This document shows positions 1-9,632 of a stretch of 64,000 nt of DNA, piece after piece. The notes beneath the pieces are model-generated. The model searched no databases. It was not told the DNA's origin and was given only the letters and a program-made list of their open reading frames with translations. The stretch lies in the NCBI GenBank assembly GCA_964568875.1, contig CAZMSH010000010.1, forward strand, positions 1 through 64,000, written 5' to 3'. This DNA comes from SLNP01 sp964568875 (GTDB lineage: Bacteria > Bacteroidota > Bacteroidia > Bacteroidales > VadinHA17). The first letter of the stretch is position 1; every line of letters begins with the position of its first letter. The position numbers and the translations under genes were made by a program.

Positions 1-2031
1 TATCCTGAAACAGCCAAAAAAGAGGTTGTCGATACTATTTTCGGCACACCGGTTACCGATCCCTATCGCTGGCTCGAGGATGATATGTCTGACGAGACTG
101 CCGACTGGGTTAAGAGACAGAATGTTGTAACATTTGGTTATCTTGAACAGATTCCTTACCGTGAGGAGATTAAAAACCGGCTTACGGCAATGTGGAACTA
201 TGAGAAGTTTGGAGCTCCGTTCAAAAGAGGAGACTACACTTACTTCATGAAAAATGACGGGCTTCAGAATCAGTTTGTAATCTACCGCCAGAAAGATGGT
301 GAGGAGGCTGAGGTTTTTCTTGATCCCAATAAATTTTCAGAAGACGGCACAACCTCACTCAGTGAAATGGGTTTTTCGAGTGACGGCAGCATGGTGGCTT
401 ATTCCATCTCAGAGGGTGGCTCTGACTGGCGCAAGATTATTGTAATGAATGCCATTACCATGGAGACCATCGGAGACCCGATCATCGACGTGAAGTTCAG
501 CGGTATCTCATGGCAGGGCAATGAAGGGTTTTACTATTCGAGCTATGACAGGCCTGACGGCAGCGAACTGTCGGCCATGACAGACCATCACAAGCTATAC
601 TTTCATAAGATAGGAACACCTCAGAGCGAGGATAAGGTAGTGTTTGGATCTGATGTTAAGAGAAGATATGTCGGCGGAGACGTTACTGAAGACGACAGGT
701 TCCTGATTGTGTCAGCAGCAATATCAACTACAGGTAATGAGTTGTATGTCAAGGATCTTACAAAGCCTGGAAGCAGGTTCGTAACAGTGGTTGACAACTT
801 CAGCAACACACATGGCGTGATAGCGAATGAAGGATCAAAACTATATATAGCCACTAACCTCAATGCCCCAAACATGAGGATTGTAACAGCCGATTTCTCA
901 AATCCATCACCTGATTACTGGGTTGACTTCATACCCGAAACGGAGAACGTACTTTCACCATCGTCAGGCGCAGGATACATCTTTGCCAACTATCTTATAG
1001 ATGCCATATCACACGTTAAGCAGTATGATATGGAAGGTACCCTTGTAAGAGAGATTGAGCTTCCGGGAGTAGGTACCGCCTCAGGTTTCGGCAGCCGGAA
1101 AAAGGATACTGATGTCTATTTCAGTTTTACCAATTATATTACACCATCAACTATCTATAAGCTCGAACCGGTAAGCGGCTCAGTGGAGGTTTTCAAGAAG
1201 CCGGAGGTCGCCTTCAATACCGAAGACTACGAGTCAGTGCAGGTGTTCTATAACTCAAAGGATGGTACAAAGGTGCCGATGATAATAACGCACAGGAAAG
1301 GCCTCGCTCTTAATGGCAATAACCCAACCATTCTATACGGATATGGTGGCTTCAATATCAGCGTTACCCCCTCGTTCAGCGTAGCCAATGCGCTGTGGCT
1401 TGAGATGGGTGGAATTTATGCTGTACCCAATATCAGGGGCGGCGGCGAGTATGGAGAGAAGTGGCATCTTGCAGGAACAAAGACCAATAAGCAGAACGTA
1501 TTCGATGACTTCATTGCTGCGGCAGAATATCTGATAGCAAACAACTATACCTCTTCAGATTATCTGGCATTGAGGGGAGGGTCTAACGGAGGTCTGCTGG
1601 TGGGTGCTGTGATGACACAACGGCCCGAACTTATGAAAGTAGCCCTTCCTGCAGTAGGCGTGCTCGATATGCTGAGGTATCACAAGTTCACCGCAGGTGC
1701 AGGATGGGCTTATGACTACGGAACGGCAGATGAAAGTGAGGAGATGTTCAGGTACCTTCTGGGATATTCGCCGGTGCATAACGTAAGGGAGGTCAGCTAT
1801 CCGGCTACCCTGGTCACAACCGCTGATCATGACGACAGAGTGGTTCCTGCTCACTCTTTCAAGTTTGCAGCCCACCTGCAGGACAAGCACATAGGTTCAT
1901 CACCTGTATTGATACGTATTGAGACAATGGCCGGCCACGGAGCCGGGACACCGGTAAGCAAGACCATAGAGCAGTGGGCTGATCTTTTCGGTTTCACACT
2001 CTGGAATATGGGTGTTAAGAAACTGAAATAG
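1..2031 (+). CDS. Prolyl oligopeptidase (S9A), 5' end cut by window
   Basis: Serine peptidase that cleaves short peptides after proline. The reading frame is open from base 1, and the codons before the first ATG (85) encode DPYRWLED, the conserved N-terminal motif of the family, so the true start lies left of the window. Numbered from Met85, the nucleophile is Ser500 in GGSNGG, the acid is Asp583 in DHDDRV and the histidine is His618 in AGHGAG, so the triad is complete. The preceding ~350 residues fit the seven-bladed propeller that gates the active site. Whether it is secreted cannot be judged because the N-terminus is missing. The next gene on the same strand starts 75 bases downstream. Family assignment is very secure. 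Confidence 0.95.
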   Translation, partial: YPETAKKEVVDTIFGTPVTDPYRWLEDDMSDETADWVKRQNVVTFGYLEQIPYREEIKNRLTAMWNYEKFGAPFKRGDYTYFMKNDGLQNQFVIYRQKDGEEAEVFLDPNKFSEDGTTSLSEMGFSSDGSMVAYSISEGGSDWRKIIVMNAITMETIGDPIIDVKFSGISWQGNEGFYYSSYDRPDGSELSAMTDHHKLYFHKIGTPQSEDKVVFGSDVKRRYVGGDVTEDDRFLIVSAAISTTGNELYVKDLTKPGSRFVTVVDNFSNTHGVIANEGSKLYIATNLNAPNMRIVTADFSNPSPDYWVDFIPETENVLSPSSGAGYIFANYLIDAISHVKQYDMEGTLVREIELPGVGTASGFGSRKKDTDVYFSFTNYITPSTIYKLEPVSGSVEVFKKPEVAFNTEDYESVQVFYNSKDGTKVPMIITHRKGLALNGNNPTILYGYGGFNISVTPSFSVANALWLEMGGIYAVPNIRGGGEYGEKWHLAGTKTNKQNVFDDFIAAAEYLIANNYTSSDYLALRGGSNGGLLVGAVMTQRPELMKVALPAVGVLDMLRYHKFTAGAGWAYDYGTADESEEMFRYLLGYSPVHNVREVSYPATLVTTADHDDRVVPAHSFKFAAHLQDKHIGSSPVLIRIETMAGHGAGTPVSKTIEQWADLFGFTLWNMGVKKLK

Positions 2032-2106
2032 ATAAAATTATGGAACAGGTAGTTCCATTTCATGCGGATTATTTTAGAAGTATTTCATACAAAAAGTTAC
2101 AAACGG

Positions 2107-3855
2107 ATGAAAACCATAAGATTAGCATGGATTATTTTACCTGCCTTCTCTATTCTTCTCCTGGTTACACTGAACAGTTGCGGAGACGGGGCGGCAAAGG
2201 CTGATATCACGATTACACTTGCAGCAGGTGCTGCTGATGAACCCCTTGACGGCAGGCTATTGATAATGATTGCCGACAATGAAAACAGGGAACCTCGTTT
2301 CCAGATATCCGCCGGTGCTTCCACCCAGCTTATTTACGGCATGGACGTCGAAGACTGGAAACCCGGAGAGACTGTGAGCTTTGACCGGTCAGCGACGGGA
2401 TATCCTTTAAGATCGATGGCTGACATTCCTCCGGGCGATTACTGGATACAGGCTTTCATAAACAAGTATGAGACCTTTAACCTTAGCACCGGTCATACAA
2501 TCAAGATGCACATGGATCAGGGAGAAGGCCAGCAATGGCGAAGCTCGCCCGGAAATATCTATTCAGAACCTGTTAAGGTGACAATTGGAGAGGGAGGTAA
2601 GATGAAGGTCTCAATGGAGGCCGGCAATGTAATACCACCGATAGAGCCGGCTGAAGACACGGAGTTCATTAAGCATGTGAGGATAGAGAGCAAAATGCTC
2701 TCAGAGTTCTGGGGCAGGCCCATGTACCTGCAGGCTAACGTGCTGGTCCCGTACGGATTTGATCCTGAGTCGGATACAAGGTATCCCCTTTTCGTCTTCC
2801 ACGGGCATTTCCCCTATACTTTTGATGGCTTCAGAACGACCCCTCCCGATGCCGATCCCAATGACAATGTCTACAATTCACGTTTCCGGATAACAGGCTA
2901 TGATTATATACAGCAGAAGGAGGCCTACGATTTTTATCTTAAATGGGTATCACCTTCGTTTCCGAGATATGTGGTCATTGAAATACAGCATCAGAATCCC
3001 TATTATGACGACTCATATGCGGTTAACTCGGCGAATCTCGGACCGTATGGCGATGCCATAATGTATGAACTCATACCCGAAGTAGAGAAGATGTTCAACT
3101 GTGTCGGAGAGGGTTGGGGCCGGTTTACGTACGGAGGTTCAACAGGCGGTTGGGAGGCTCTGGCTGTTCAGGTATTCTATCCCGACGAATTCAACGGCTG
3201 CTTTGCCGCCTGCCCTGACCCGATTGACTTCAGGGCATATACCGTTGTTAATATCTACGAGGATAAGAATGCCTACTATCTCGACAGCAGGTTCAAGAAA
3301 ACACCACGGCCAGGAAATCGCGATTATCGCGGTCATATAAGCTCGACGATAGAGGAGCAGAACCTGCTGGAATATGTTGTTGGCACCAACAGCAGGTCAG
3401 GTGACCAGTGGGATATCTGGCAGGCCGTTTTCTCACCTCAGGGAGATAATGGTTATCCCAGACCTATATGGGATAAGCTTACCGGGGAGATAGATCATGA
3501 GGTGGCCGAATACTGGAAGGAGAACTACGATCTCAGATACATAATGGAACGTGACTGGGATATACTGGGTCCGAAGCTTAAGGGGAAGATACATATTTAC
3601 TGCGGTGACATGGACAACTATTATCTTAACAACGCTGTCAGGCTGACGGAAGATTTTCTTGAGTCGACCACTGATCCCTATTATGACGGAGTTGTTAAGT
3701 ACGGAGATGGTTTTGAGCATTGCTGGAATGGTGACCCTGACAGTCCCAATTACTTATCAAGATTAAGGTACAACTGGTTTTACAACGATATCATTAAAGA
3801 GCGCCTCAGGAAAACTGCGCCAAAGAACCATAACCTGGTTAACTGGGGAATCTAG
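2107..3855 (+). CDS. Putative esterase-like alpha/beta-hydrolase lipoprotein
   Basis: A 582-residue exported protein. ATG 2107 is preferred to the in-frame ATG 2062 because it puts a positively charged start and hydrophobic stretch directly before a lipobox ending in LNSC, predicting a lipoprotein. The C-terminal half has an alpha/beta-hydrolase nucleophile elbow, GGSTGG with Ser345, and a late histidine in FEHCW (His538), as in the esterase D / PF00756-like group. The N-terminal ~180 residues look like a beta-rich accessory domain. The substrate is unknown; a carbohydrate or peptide ester is only a guess. The 3' end overlaps the convergent glycosyltransferase gene by 17 bases. Hydrolase fold likely, exact family uncertain. 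Confidence 0.75.
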   Translation: MKTIRLAWIILPAFSILLLVTLNSCGDGAAKADITITLAAGAADEPLDGRLLIMIADNENREPRFQISAGASTQLIYGMDVEDWKPGETVSFDRSATGYPLRSMADIPPGDYWIQAFINKYETFNLSTGHTIKMHMDQGEGQQWRSSPGNIYSEPVKVTIGEGGKMKVSMEAGNVIPPIEPAEDTEFIKHVRIESKMLSEFWGRPMYLQANVLVPYGFDPESDTRYPLFVFHGHFPYTFDGFRTTPPDADPNDNVYNSRFRITGYDYIQQKEAYDFYLKWVSPSFPRYVVIEIQHQNPYYDDSYAVNSANLGPYGDAIMYELIPEVEKMFNCVGEGWGRFTYGGSTGGWEALAVQVFYPDEFNGCFAACPDPIDFRAYTVVNIYEDKNAYYLDSRFKKTPRPGNRDYRGHISSTIEEQNLLEYVVGTNSRSGDQWDIWQAVFSPQGDNGYPRPIWDKLTGEIDHEVAEYWKENYDLRYIMERDWDILGPKLKGKIHIYCGDMDNYYLNNAVRLTEDFLESTTDPYYDGVVKYGDGFEHCWNGDPDSPNYLSRLRYNWFYNDIIKERLRKTAPKNHNLVNWGI

Positions 3856-4807
3856 TCGCCAGGTATTCCTGCTCCGTTTGTCCGGGCGTAGGTATAAAGG
3901 TCGTCTTTTCATTGAGGCGGCCCAGTGATGCGAGTTCCATAACAGTGGTGTATCCAGATCGTGAAATGATACGATGGCTGTCCCTTGTCAGGGCAGCCAT
4001 CGCGCATGGAGGCAGGTGGGGCACTGATATAATGTTGTCTTTGCGTGTAATCTCCCTGTTATCTTCCGGTCTTCCCTCAAGGACAAATAGTATACCGTCT
4101 GAGTCAGTCCATGAACCTGTTATACTTTCGCTTAGCAGGCTGCGTTGTGGCTCGGGTCCCGAGAGAATCAGCACCGACCAGATTCCTCCGGCCATTTCCC
4201 TGAGTTCAGCGGGCACTACCATCTCTTCTTCCTGGCATAGTTCATATTTCGAAAGAATACCTGTATATCTGGCATTAGAAGGAATTCTGAGTTCATGAGA
4301 GAGTCTCCCTGACAGATTTCCATCACCAGGAAGGTCAGGTATACGGCACTCATCAAATTTAAGTATGAAAAGACGGTGCAGGAGTATGCCCGCGGGTTCC
4401 AGCCATCTCAGCATCCGTGGCATTGGAATACGCAACATGTGTGTGTAATATACCGTTTTGACCCTTTTGTTCCACAGTCCCATACGGTTATCGCTGATCA
4501 CCATATCGAACCTGTTATTTTTTAGCAGATGTTTCAGGGCATAATGTTCCTTCATGAGCGATACAATATACGCAGGTACCCTGAAGATGGTGCAAAGGTA
4601 CATCGGAAGGTATCGTGAGTATCTTGTCGTGAACCCGGGGAACAATATTCTCCCTGCTCCCGGGAGATCGCTTGCGATCATCTTCAGCTGTCTTTCACTG
4701 CCTCCGAAAACCACTTCGTGACCTTCGTTCATAAGCCTGAAGGCCACCGGCAACATTCTGACGGTGTGGCCCAGTCCCCAGTCGAGCGGACAGATAAGTA
4801 CTCGCAT
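3839..4807 (-). CDS. Glycosyltransferase, GT-B fold (GT28-like), possibly C-terminally shortened
   Basis: A 322-residue GT-B-type glycosyltransferase, last gene of the rbfA operon. The N-terminus DWGLGHTVRMLP is the glycine-rich acceptor loop of this fold, and the C-terminal IPTPGQTEQE is the donor-binding region of the uncharacterised Bacteroidota family. ATG 4807 is chosen because AGGTG lies just upstream; a GTG at 4813 is also in frame. Members of this family, as I recall them, continue some tens of residues past PGQTEQEYLA, whereas this one stops after eight more residues and runs into the convergent hydrolase gene. Donor and acceptor are unknown. Catalytic family likely, specificity open. 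Confidence 0.75.
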   Translation of the reverse strand: MRVLICPLDWGLGHTVRMLPVAFRLMNEGHEVVFGGSERQLKMIASDLPGAGRILFPGFTTRYSRYLPMYLCTIFRVPAYIVSLMKEHYALKHLLKNNRFDMVISDNRMGLWNKRVKTVYYTHMLRIPMPRMLRWLEPAGILLHRLFILKFDECRIPDLPGDGNLSGRLSHELRIPSNARYTGILSKYELCQEEEMVVPAELREMAGGIWSVLILSGPEPQRSLLSESITGSWTDSDGILFVLEGRPEDNREITRKDNIISVPHLPPCAMAALTRDSHRIISRSGYTTVMELASLGRLNEKTTFIPTPGQTEQEYLATRFPS

Positions 4808-4819
4808 AAGCACCTGGTT

Positions 4820-5599
4820 TTAGCCTGAGACCTGTGTCTCAATACCGAGTTCCCTTACCATCGCAGCGATCTGTTCCAGCTCTTTCTGAGGAACCTTGAA
4901 GAGCCGGCCGCCTTCGGGAGTGTCACGGTGGATAGTATATATCATTACCTCGCGCGGAGTTATCTCCCTGAGTGCATCCAGCCATGCTTTCAGCTCCTCA
5001 GCTGTTGTATTGTCAATGGTGTTACCTCTGTATTCACCTCTGACAAAAAGGGTCTGAATAGTTACGTCACCCCTGAATAGTTTAAGACTCTCAATTGTTT
5101 CAGCCACAGAATATTGTGACCCGGGTTGGTTGTGCAGCCTGACAGTATTATCAAAGGCTGAGTCGAGCTTAAGAATGTTGCGGTCGGTCTTAAGAAGAGC
5201 ATCACGTATCTCCTCCCTGTTTATCATGGTGGCATTCGATAATACGGCTATTGATGCGGATGGACACAGCTTGTCTCTCAGGCTCACCGTATCGTCAATT
5301 ATTCCGGGGAAATCAGGATGTATAGTTGGTTCTCCGTTGCCGGCAAAGGTTATGACATCAGGCTGATTGCCTGATTCCTTCATCTCAGTAAGTTTCTTTT
5401 CGAGTTCTTCCTGCACCATTTTACGTGAGGGCAGAGGGCTGCTGAGATGCTCCTCTCTTGTCCATCCGCATTCGCAATATATACAGTTGAAATTGCATAC
5501 TTTCCTGTCTGCAGGTAATAGGTTGACACCCAGAGAAACACCCAGCCTACGGCTTTTAACCGGTCCGAAAATAATCTTGTCAAAAAGGAAAGTAGCCAT
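4820..5599 (-). CDS. Radical SAM protein, COG0731-like
   Basis: A 259-residue radical SAM enzyme. Cys35, Cys39 and Cys42 form the CxxxCxxC motif that holds the [4Fe-4S] cluster binding S-adenosylmethionine, and Cys44 follows directly. The opening FGPVKSRRLGVSLGVNLLP and the later FAGNGEPTIHP are typical of the COG0731 group, which includes archaeal wyosine synthases. Bacteria do not make wyosine, so the bacterial substrate is not known and the tRNA role should not be transferred. It follows the amidohydrolase by 2 bases and precedes the glycosyltransferase by 12, so it is co-transcribed in the rbfA operon. Confidence 0.85.
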   Translation of the reverse strand: MATFLFDKIIFGPVKSRRLGVSLGVNLLPADRKVCNFNCIYCECGWTREEHLSSPLPSRKMVQEELEKKLTEMKESGNQPDVITFAGNGEPTIHPDFPGIIDDTVSLRDKLCPSASIAVLSNATMINREEIRDALLKTDRNILKLDSAFDNTVRLHNQPGSQYSVAETIESLKLFRGDVTIQTLFVRGEYRGNTIDNTTAEELKAWLDALREITPREVMIYTIHRDTPEGGRLFKVPQKELEQIAAMVRELGIETQVSG

Positions 5600-5601
5600 T
5601 A

Positions 5602-6786
5602 TTAAATCAATCTTTTAACTTTCGAATTGCGGGTCAGCCGGGGAACAGATAGGTCGGCTCCCTCTATCAGTAACAGTCCGGGCTTCTTGCCAGGCTCTAT
5701 TGAGCCAGCCCATGAGTCTGCCAACAGAGCCTCTGCCCCGTTTATTGTTGACCATTTAATAAGTTCCTCCAGCGGTATATCGGGAAATGCTTCCTGCAGG
5801 GTAGCAAGTTCGGAAAGTATGCTCAGTTTGTTATTTGATGCAAGGCTGTCGGTTCCTACAACTATTTTGCATCCTGCCTGACGCAGCATTTTTACCGGGG
5901 GCAGTGTGCCTGTGATATACAGGTTGGAGTTGGGGCACAGACACCACCAGGTGTTGCCTCTTGTATTTACCTGGCGGACTGTTTCCTCATCGGCAAAGGT
6001 GTTGTGAATAAGAAGCAGATTGCCTTTGGTGGTGACATGGTTTAAAACTGCTTCTGTGTGTGACCGGGGAAGCACAGGGGGACCCTCTTCGTCTATCAGT
6101 TCACGGTAGGGAGTCAGCAGGTCACACTCCTCCCCCCTGAGCATCAATGCTTCATCTTCAGATTCCATAAAGTGAATTGAAGAGACAGCTATTCCTGAAT
6201 GATAGTTTTTAATCATCTCCATCAGGGGCAGTGACATTGCATATGCCGAATGTGTTGTTATGTTGTGTTTAAGAGACTTCCTGTCAGCCATGCCTGCAAC
6301 AGTGAGAGCCTCCTCAAAACGTTTGCCTGCCTTCGATGGATTGATGCCAAAGACTTCCACGAGAGAGATGTAGTCAATAACAGATTTTTCCTTGGCTGTG
6401 AAAGAATCGGTTCCGTTGCATATATCGGCGCATGCCACTATTCCTTCCGCAGCCATGAGGCTGTCATATTTGACCGCAAGTCCTTCTGCGTCATAACCTG
6501 AAGGATCATAATCCTCCCTGAGGTTCCTTATTGAGTTTATAAACCCGTGAAGTCCTTTTCCGTCAGCTGTCAATCCTTTCATCCATGAAAGTTCCAGGTG
6601 AGAATGACAGTTGACGAAGCCAGGTATTATTATGCCGTTATAATACGCAAGTGTTGATTTTTCAGGGAGATTGCCCCCGGTATCAGTCACTGATATAATA
6701 GTGCCGTCATCGTGTGTGGCTATCAGTGGCCTTCTTAGCGGAGGTCCTGAAGATGTAAAAACGTATTGGGCAGAAAAGAGTCTCAT
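5602..6786 (-). CDS. Amidohydrolase of the cytosine deaminase / TRZ-ATZ group
   Basis: A 394-residue metal-dependent deaminase or hydrolase. The first metal motif is GFVNCHSHLEL (His61 and His63), a later histidine lies in SIHFMESEDE, another in LIHNTF, and the conserved aspartate is in VGTDSLASN near the C-terminus, so the TIM-barrel metal site looks complete. Relatives deaminate purine nucleosides or related heterocycles (SAH, MTA or aminodeoxyfutalosine deaminases), but the substrate cannot be read from the sequence. ATG 6786 shares one base with the preceding stop (TGATG), which suggests translational coupling; a GTG at 6789 is a weaker alternative. Confidence 0.82.
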   Translation of the reverse strand: MRLFSAQYVFTSSGPPLRRPLIATHDDGTIISVTDTGGNLPEKSTLAYYNGIIIPGFVNCHSHLELSWMKGLTADGKGLHGFINSIRNLREDYDPSGYDAEGLAVKYDSLMAAEGIVACADICNGTDSFTAKEKSVIDYISLVEVFGINPSKAGKRFEEALTVAGMADRKSLKHNITTHSAYAMSLPLMEMIKNYHSGIAVSSIHFMESEDEALMLRGEECDLLTPYRELIDEEGPPVLPRSHTEAVLNHVTTKGNLLLIHNTFADEETVRQVNTRGNTWWCLCPNSNLYITGTLPPVKMLRQAGCKIVVGTDSLASNNKLSILSELATLQEAFPDIPLEELIKWSTINGAEALLADSWAGSIEPGKKPGLLLIEGADLSVPRLTRNSKVKRLI

Positions 6787-7589
6787 CACTGTTCAATTGT
6801 GTAGTCTTTTCTGGTCAGCATCGGGTTATCAATTCTTGAGTGTTTCTCCCATCTGCCTGGTTTGGGATCGTGATTGAGAAGGCGACCCCTGATGCTGACG
6901 AATGATGTGTCGGGCACTGTCGCCGATAGCTTGTACTGCCTCAGAATGCCGTCATTAGGAAGGGGTTTCTCCTCCCAGTAGGATATTGTACCTGTTTCAG
7001 TAGAGTCAGGCTTCCAGAACCAGACCGTGATACGCGGATTAAGGCTCTGGTCATCATCAAAAACGACTGCCCCCAGCGACAGAGTATATAATCCGGTATC
7101 AGTAAGGAAATACTCAAAATCAATCATGTCGGCTATTCCGTCCTGGGGTAGCGAATAGGTGTTCCGGCCGGGCCAAAGGTTGACCACGGCAGGCAGTATT
7201 TCTGTTCTGGCCTGCACCTCTGACTGTAATTCATTAAGTTGATTAAGAACCTGGTTATAAATATTCTGAAGTCTTTTTGGCCTGTAAATAAAATAGTACT
7301 GAAGTGATTTGTCTACCTCTTCTTTAGTATAGCCATGGTTGTCAAGCACCTCCATGTACGTGATCACTGAGTCCTTGCTTGAATGCTTCATCTGTATATC
7401 TGAAAGGCTAAGCAAACCGTCAGCAAGATAGATATCGGTCAGCAGCGTTACCATGTCAGGTTGGGAGATAATATCCTTTTTCTCAGGTTTTGTCTTCCTT
7501 CCTGAGCAAGAAATGCTGCCGGCCAGGATAAGCATTACTGCAGCAACTGATACTGTCAGACTCCTCTTCTTTGAAAAGACGGTTTTCAT
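6786..7589 (-). CDS. DUF4296-type lipoprotein
   Basis: A 267-residue predicted lipoprotein: lysine/arginine-rich start, hydrophobic segment, lipobox ending in GSISC. The next ~110 residues match the DUF4296 pattern (LLTDIYLADGLL, then a short helical region with YTKEEVDKSLQYY), a family found almost only in Bacteroidota and usually located beside LolC/E-type permease genes. The remaining ~130 residues look beta-rich and are less conserved. Function unknown. Position between the permease (2-base gap) and the amidohydrolase (one-base overlap) places it in the same transcript. A role in lipoprotein or outer-membrane handling is inferred only from its neighbour. Confidence 0.75.
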   Translation of the reverse strand: MKTVFSKKRSLTVSVAAVMLILAGSISCSGRKTKPEKKDIISQPDMVTLLTDIYLADGLLSLSDIQMKHSSKDSVITYMEVLDNHGYTKEEVDKSLQYYFIYRPKRLQNIYNQVLNQLNELQSEVQARTEILPAVVNLWPGRNTYSLPQDGIADMIDFEYFLTDTGLYTLSLGAVVFDDDQSLNPRITVWFWKPDSTETGTISYWEEKPLPNDGILRQYKLSATVPDTSFVSIRGRLLNHDPKPGRWEKHSRIDNPMLTRKDYTIEQ

Positions 7590-7591
7590 CG

Positions 7592-8809
7592 CTATTCCTT
7601 TTGAAGGTATTTTTTACTCAGATATCTTACCGGGTACCAGGCAGCAATATAACCTATTGTGAGTACGGTAGCAGCGGAGATAATAAAATCCTGCAGCTTC
7701 ATCACCACGGGGTATGCATCCAGCATCAGAGATTCGCTCTGAAATCTTATGAGGCCGAAAGTCTGCTGTGCCCAGCAAACTATAAATCCAACTGCCAGAC
7801 CTGCCAGGGCCCCGAAAACAGAGATCATCCAGCCCTCATAGATAAATATCGTGCGTATGAGGTTATCGCCGGCACCGAGGCTGCGTAATATCTTTATGTC
7901 CTTCTCCTTTTCTATTATGAGCATTGTTAACGATCCGATGATATTGAATGAGGCAATAATGATAATAAAGGTGAGTATTATAAATATTGCCAGCTTCTCT
8001 GCCTTCATTACCCTGTAGAAGAGTTCCTGTTGTTCGAACCTGTCCTGAACAAGAAAGTCACTTCCAAACAAATCCCTCACCTCTCCGGTAGCCTGTTTAA
8101 GGTCGGTTCCCTCGGTGAGTTTTATCTCTATGGCTGTAATCTCTTTTTCGTAATCAAGAAGTTCTCTCATCATCTCAAGGGGGATGAAGACATATCTGGA
8201 ATCAAATTCCTGTTCGATCTCAAAAATACCTGATGGCCATATATACTGCCTGTTGAAAGCTGATTCGGGGTTGTTGATATTTCCTTTGCGGTCTGGCATA
8301 TAGATAGCCAGCGGGGTGACAAAATTCACTCTAATACCCAGTGTGTTTGCTACACCCAGGCCCACCACTGCATATGGTGTGCCCTTTTCGTCTGCAAGGG
8401 TGAACTCTCCATCCCACATCGAATTTCCCAGTCCGGTAATTACAGGATAGTTACTGTCTACGCCTCTTACCGTACCTATAAACTGTCTTTCTCCATATTT
8501 GAGCAGAGCATTCTCTTCGAGCACAACCGCATAGTTTTCAACGGAGGGTAGCCCGGCTATCATAACCATCATCGTGCTGTCGGGGACAAATACTTTACCC
8601 CGTGATGCAGTTACCCTGATATCAGGGTCGAAGGTGCTGAATATACCGGTAACCATCTTTTCCAGACCGTTGAATACTGACAGTATTATTACCAGGGCCA
8701 TGGTTCCCACCATTACCCCTGCAACTGACACACCTGAGATTATGTTTATGGCGTTACGCGATTTCTTCGCGAACAGATATCTCTTTGCTATGTATAGGGG
8801 TAGTCTCAC
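7592..8809 (-). CDS. LolC/LolE-family ABC transporter permease
   Basis: A 405-residue inner-membrane permease of the FtsX/LolC/LolE type, which detaches lipoproteins from the inner membrane for transfer to the outer membrane. The N-terminus (YIAKRYLFAKKSRNAINIIS) and a first membrane helix near residues 25-50 are typical. A ~200-residue periplasmic MacB-like domain follows, then three membrane helices near 275-385 with the RSLGAGDNLIRTIFIYEG coupling loop. The start is GTG at 8809, directly after the TAA of the methyltransferase gene, with no ATG nearby. No ATPase subunit is encoded next to it, as is usual in Bacteroidota where the partner gene lies elsewhere. Confidence 0.88.
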   Translation of the reverse strand: MRLPLYIAKRYLFAKKSRNAINIISGVSVAGVMVGTMALVIILSVFNGLEKMVTGIFSTFDPDIRVTASRGKVFVPDSTMMVMIAGLPSVENYAVVLEENALLKYGERQFIGTVRGVDSNYPVITGLGNSMWDGEFTLADEKGTPYAVVGLGVANTLGIRVNFVTPLAIYMPDRKGNINNPESAFNRQYIWPSGIFEIEQEFDSRYVFIPLEMMRELLDYEKEITAIEIKLTEGTDLKQATGEVRDLFGSDFLVQDRFEQQELFYRVMKAEKLAIFIILTFIIIIASFNIIGSLTMLIIEKEKDIKILRSLGAGDNLIRTIFIYEGWMISVFGALAGLAVGFIVCWAQQTFGLIRFQSESLMLDAYPVVMKLQDFIISAATVLTIGYIAAWYPVRYLSKKYLQKE

Positions 8810-9625
8810 TTATCTGTTTTTTACAGCCTTGATAATCAGGCCAGTGCCTGACTCGTGGGATATACTGACATCCAGCATGTTAAGCGTCAGCACAAAAGGC
8901 ATCACCACTAAATAATATAACGGCAAAATGACCCAGAATATTCCTGAGAGGCTTATTAGTTTTACAGGATATTTCATTGATAGCTTCCAGGCTGCAGACC
9001 CGGGTTTGCCGTATGTATATGAAGCACTGACTTCATTGAACCCGGTCTTTTTAAGAGTTTCTGTGAGGGCTTCTCTGTTGTAGCCATCACGAACATGTTC
9101 GTCTATGAATGATGTGTCGCCATGGCCGTGAACATCTGAGCCTCCCTTGTCAGAAGGGGTAGATATTACCAGTATACCTCCAGGTTTAAGGGCTTCAAAA
9201 AAGTTGCGGAACACAAGGCTGTCTTCTTCAATATGCTCCATCACATCAACAGACAGGATAAGGTCAAACTTGTTTTGCTGATTGAGCTTCACCAGGTCGC
9301 CGGCCATAACCTTAACACGACTGGCAAGATTTACAGAGGCAATGAATTTGCTTAGCATTGACACATGGTCGTCATCTATGTCAATGGCTGTTATCTTCCA
9401 TGACCTGTTCATAACGGCCATCCTGTAGGAATACTGACCAAAGCCGGTGCCTGCATCGAGTACTTCGGCATCCTGTGGAAGGCTTACTGATACCCTGCGG
9501 AGGAGGCGCCTGACATGCCATGACCGCAGAAGCAACAGGTCGAGCAGCAGATAAAAGACTCTGCGCAGCATTCTGCTGTTGCCGATGAAGGAACCGAGAC
9601 TCTTTTTGATAGGGTCGTACTGCAT
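8810..9625 (-). CDS. Class I SAM-dependent methyltransferase
   Basis: A 271-residue methyltransferase. The SAM-binding motif I is VLDAGTGFGQYS, the acidic residue of motif II is in AIDIDDDH, and motif IV is LILSVDVMEHI. A hydrophobic C-terminal segment (roughly the last 45 residues) may hold the protein to the membrane. The frame is open further upstream, but ATG 9625 is chosen because it lies just after the rbfA stop and an upstream start would lie inside rbfA. The fold resembles UbiE/UbiG-like and lipid or polyketide methyltransferases. The substrate is unknown. Second gene of the operon, 7 bases after rbfA. Confidence 0.83.
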   Translation of the reverse strand: MQYDPIKKSLGSFIGNSRMLRRVFYLLLDLLLLRSWHVRRLLRRVSVSLPQDAEVLDAGTGFGQYSYRMAVMNRSWKITAIDIDDDHVSMLSKFIASVNLASRVKVMAGDLVKLNQQNKFDLILSVDVMEHIEEDSLVFRNFFEALKPGGILVISTPSDKGGSDVHGHGDTSFIDEHVRDGYNREALTETLKKTGFNEVSASYTYGKPGSAAWKLSMKYPVKLISLSGIFWVILPLYYLVVMPFVLTLNMLDVSISHESGTGLIIKAVKNR

Positions 9626-9632
9626 TGTATGT

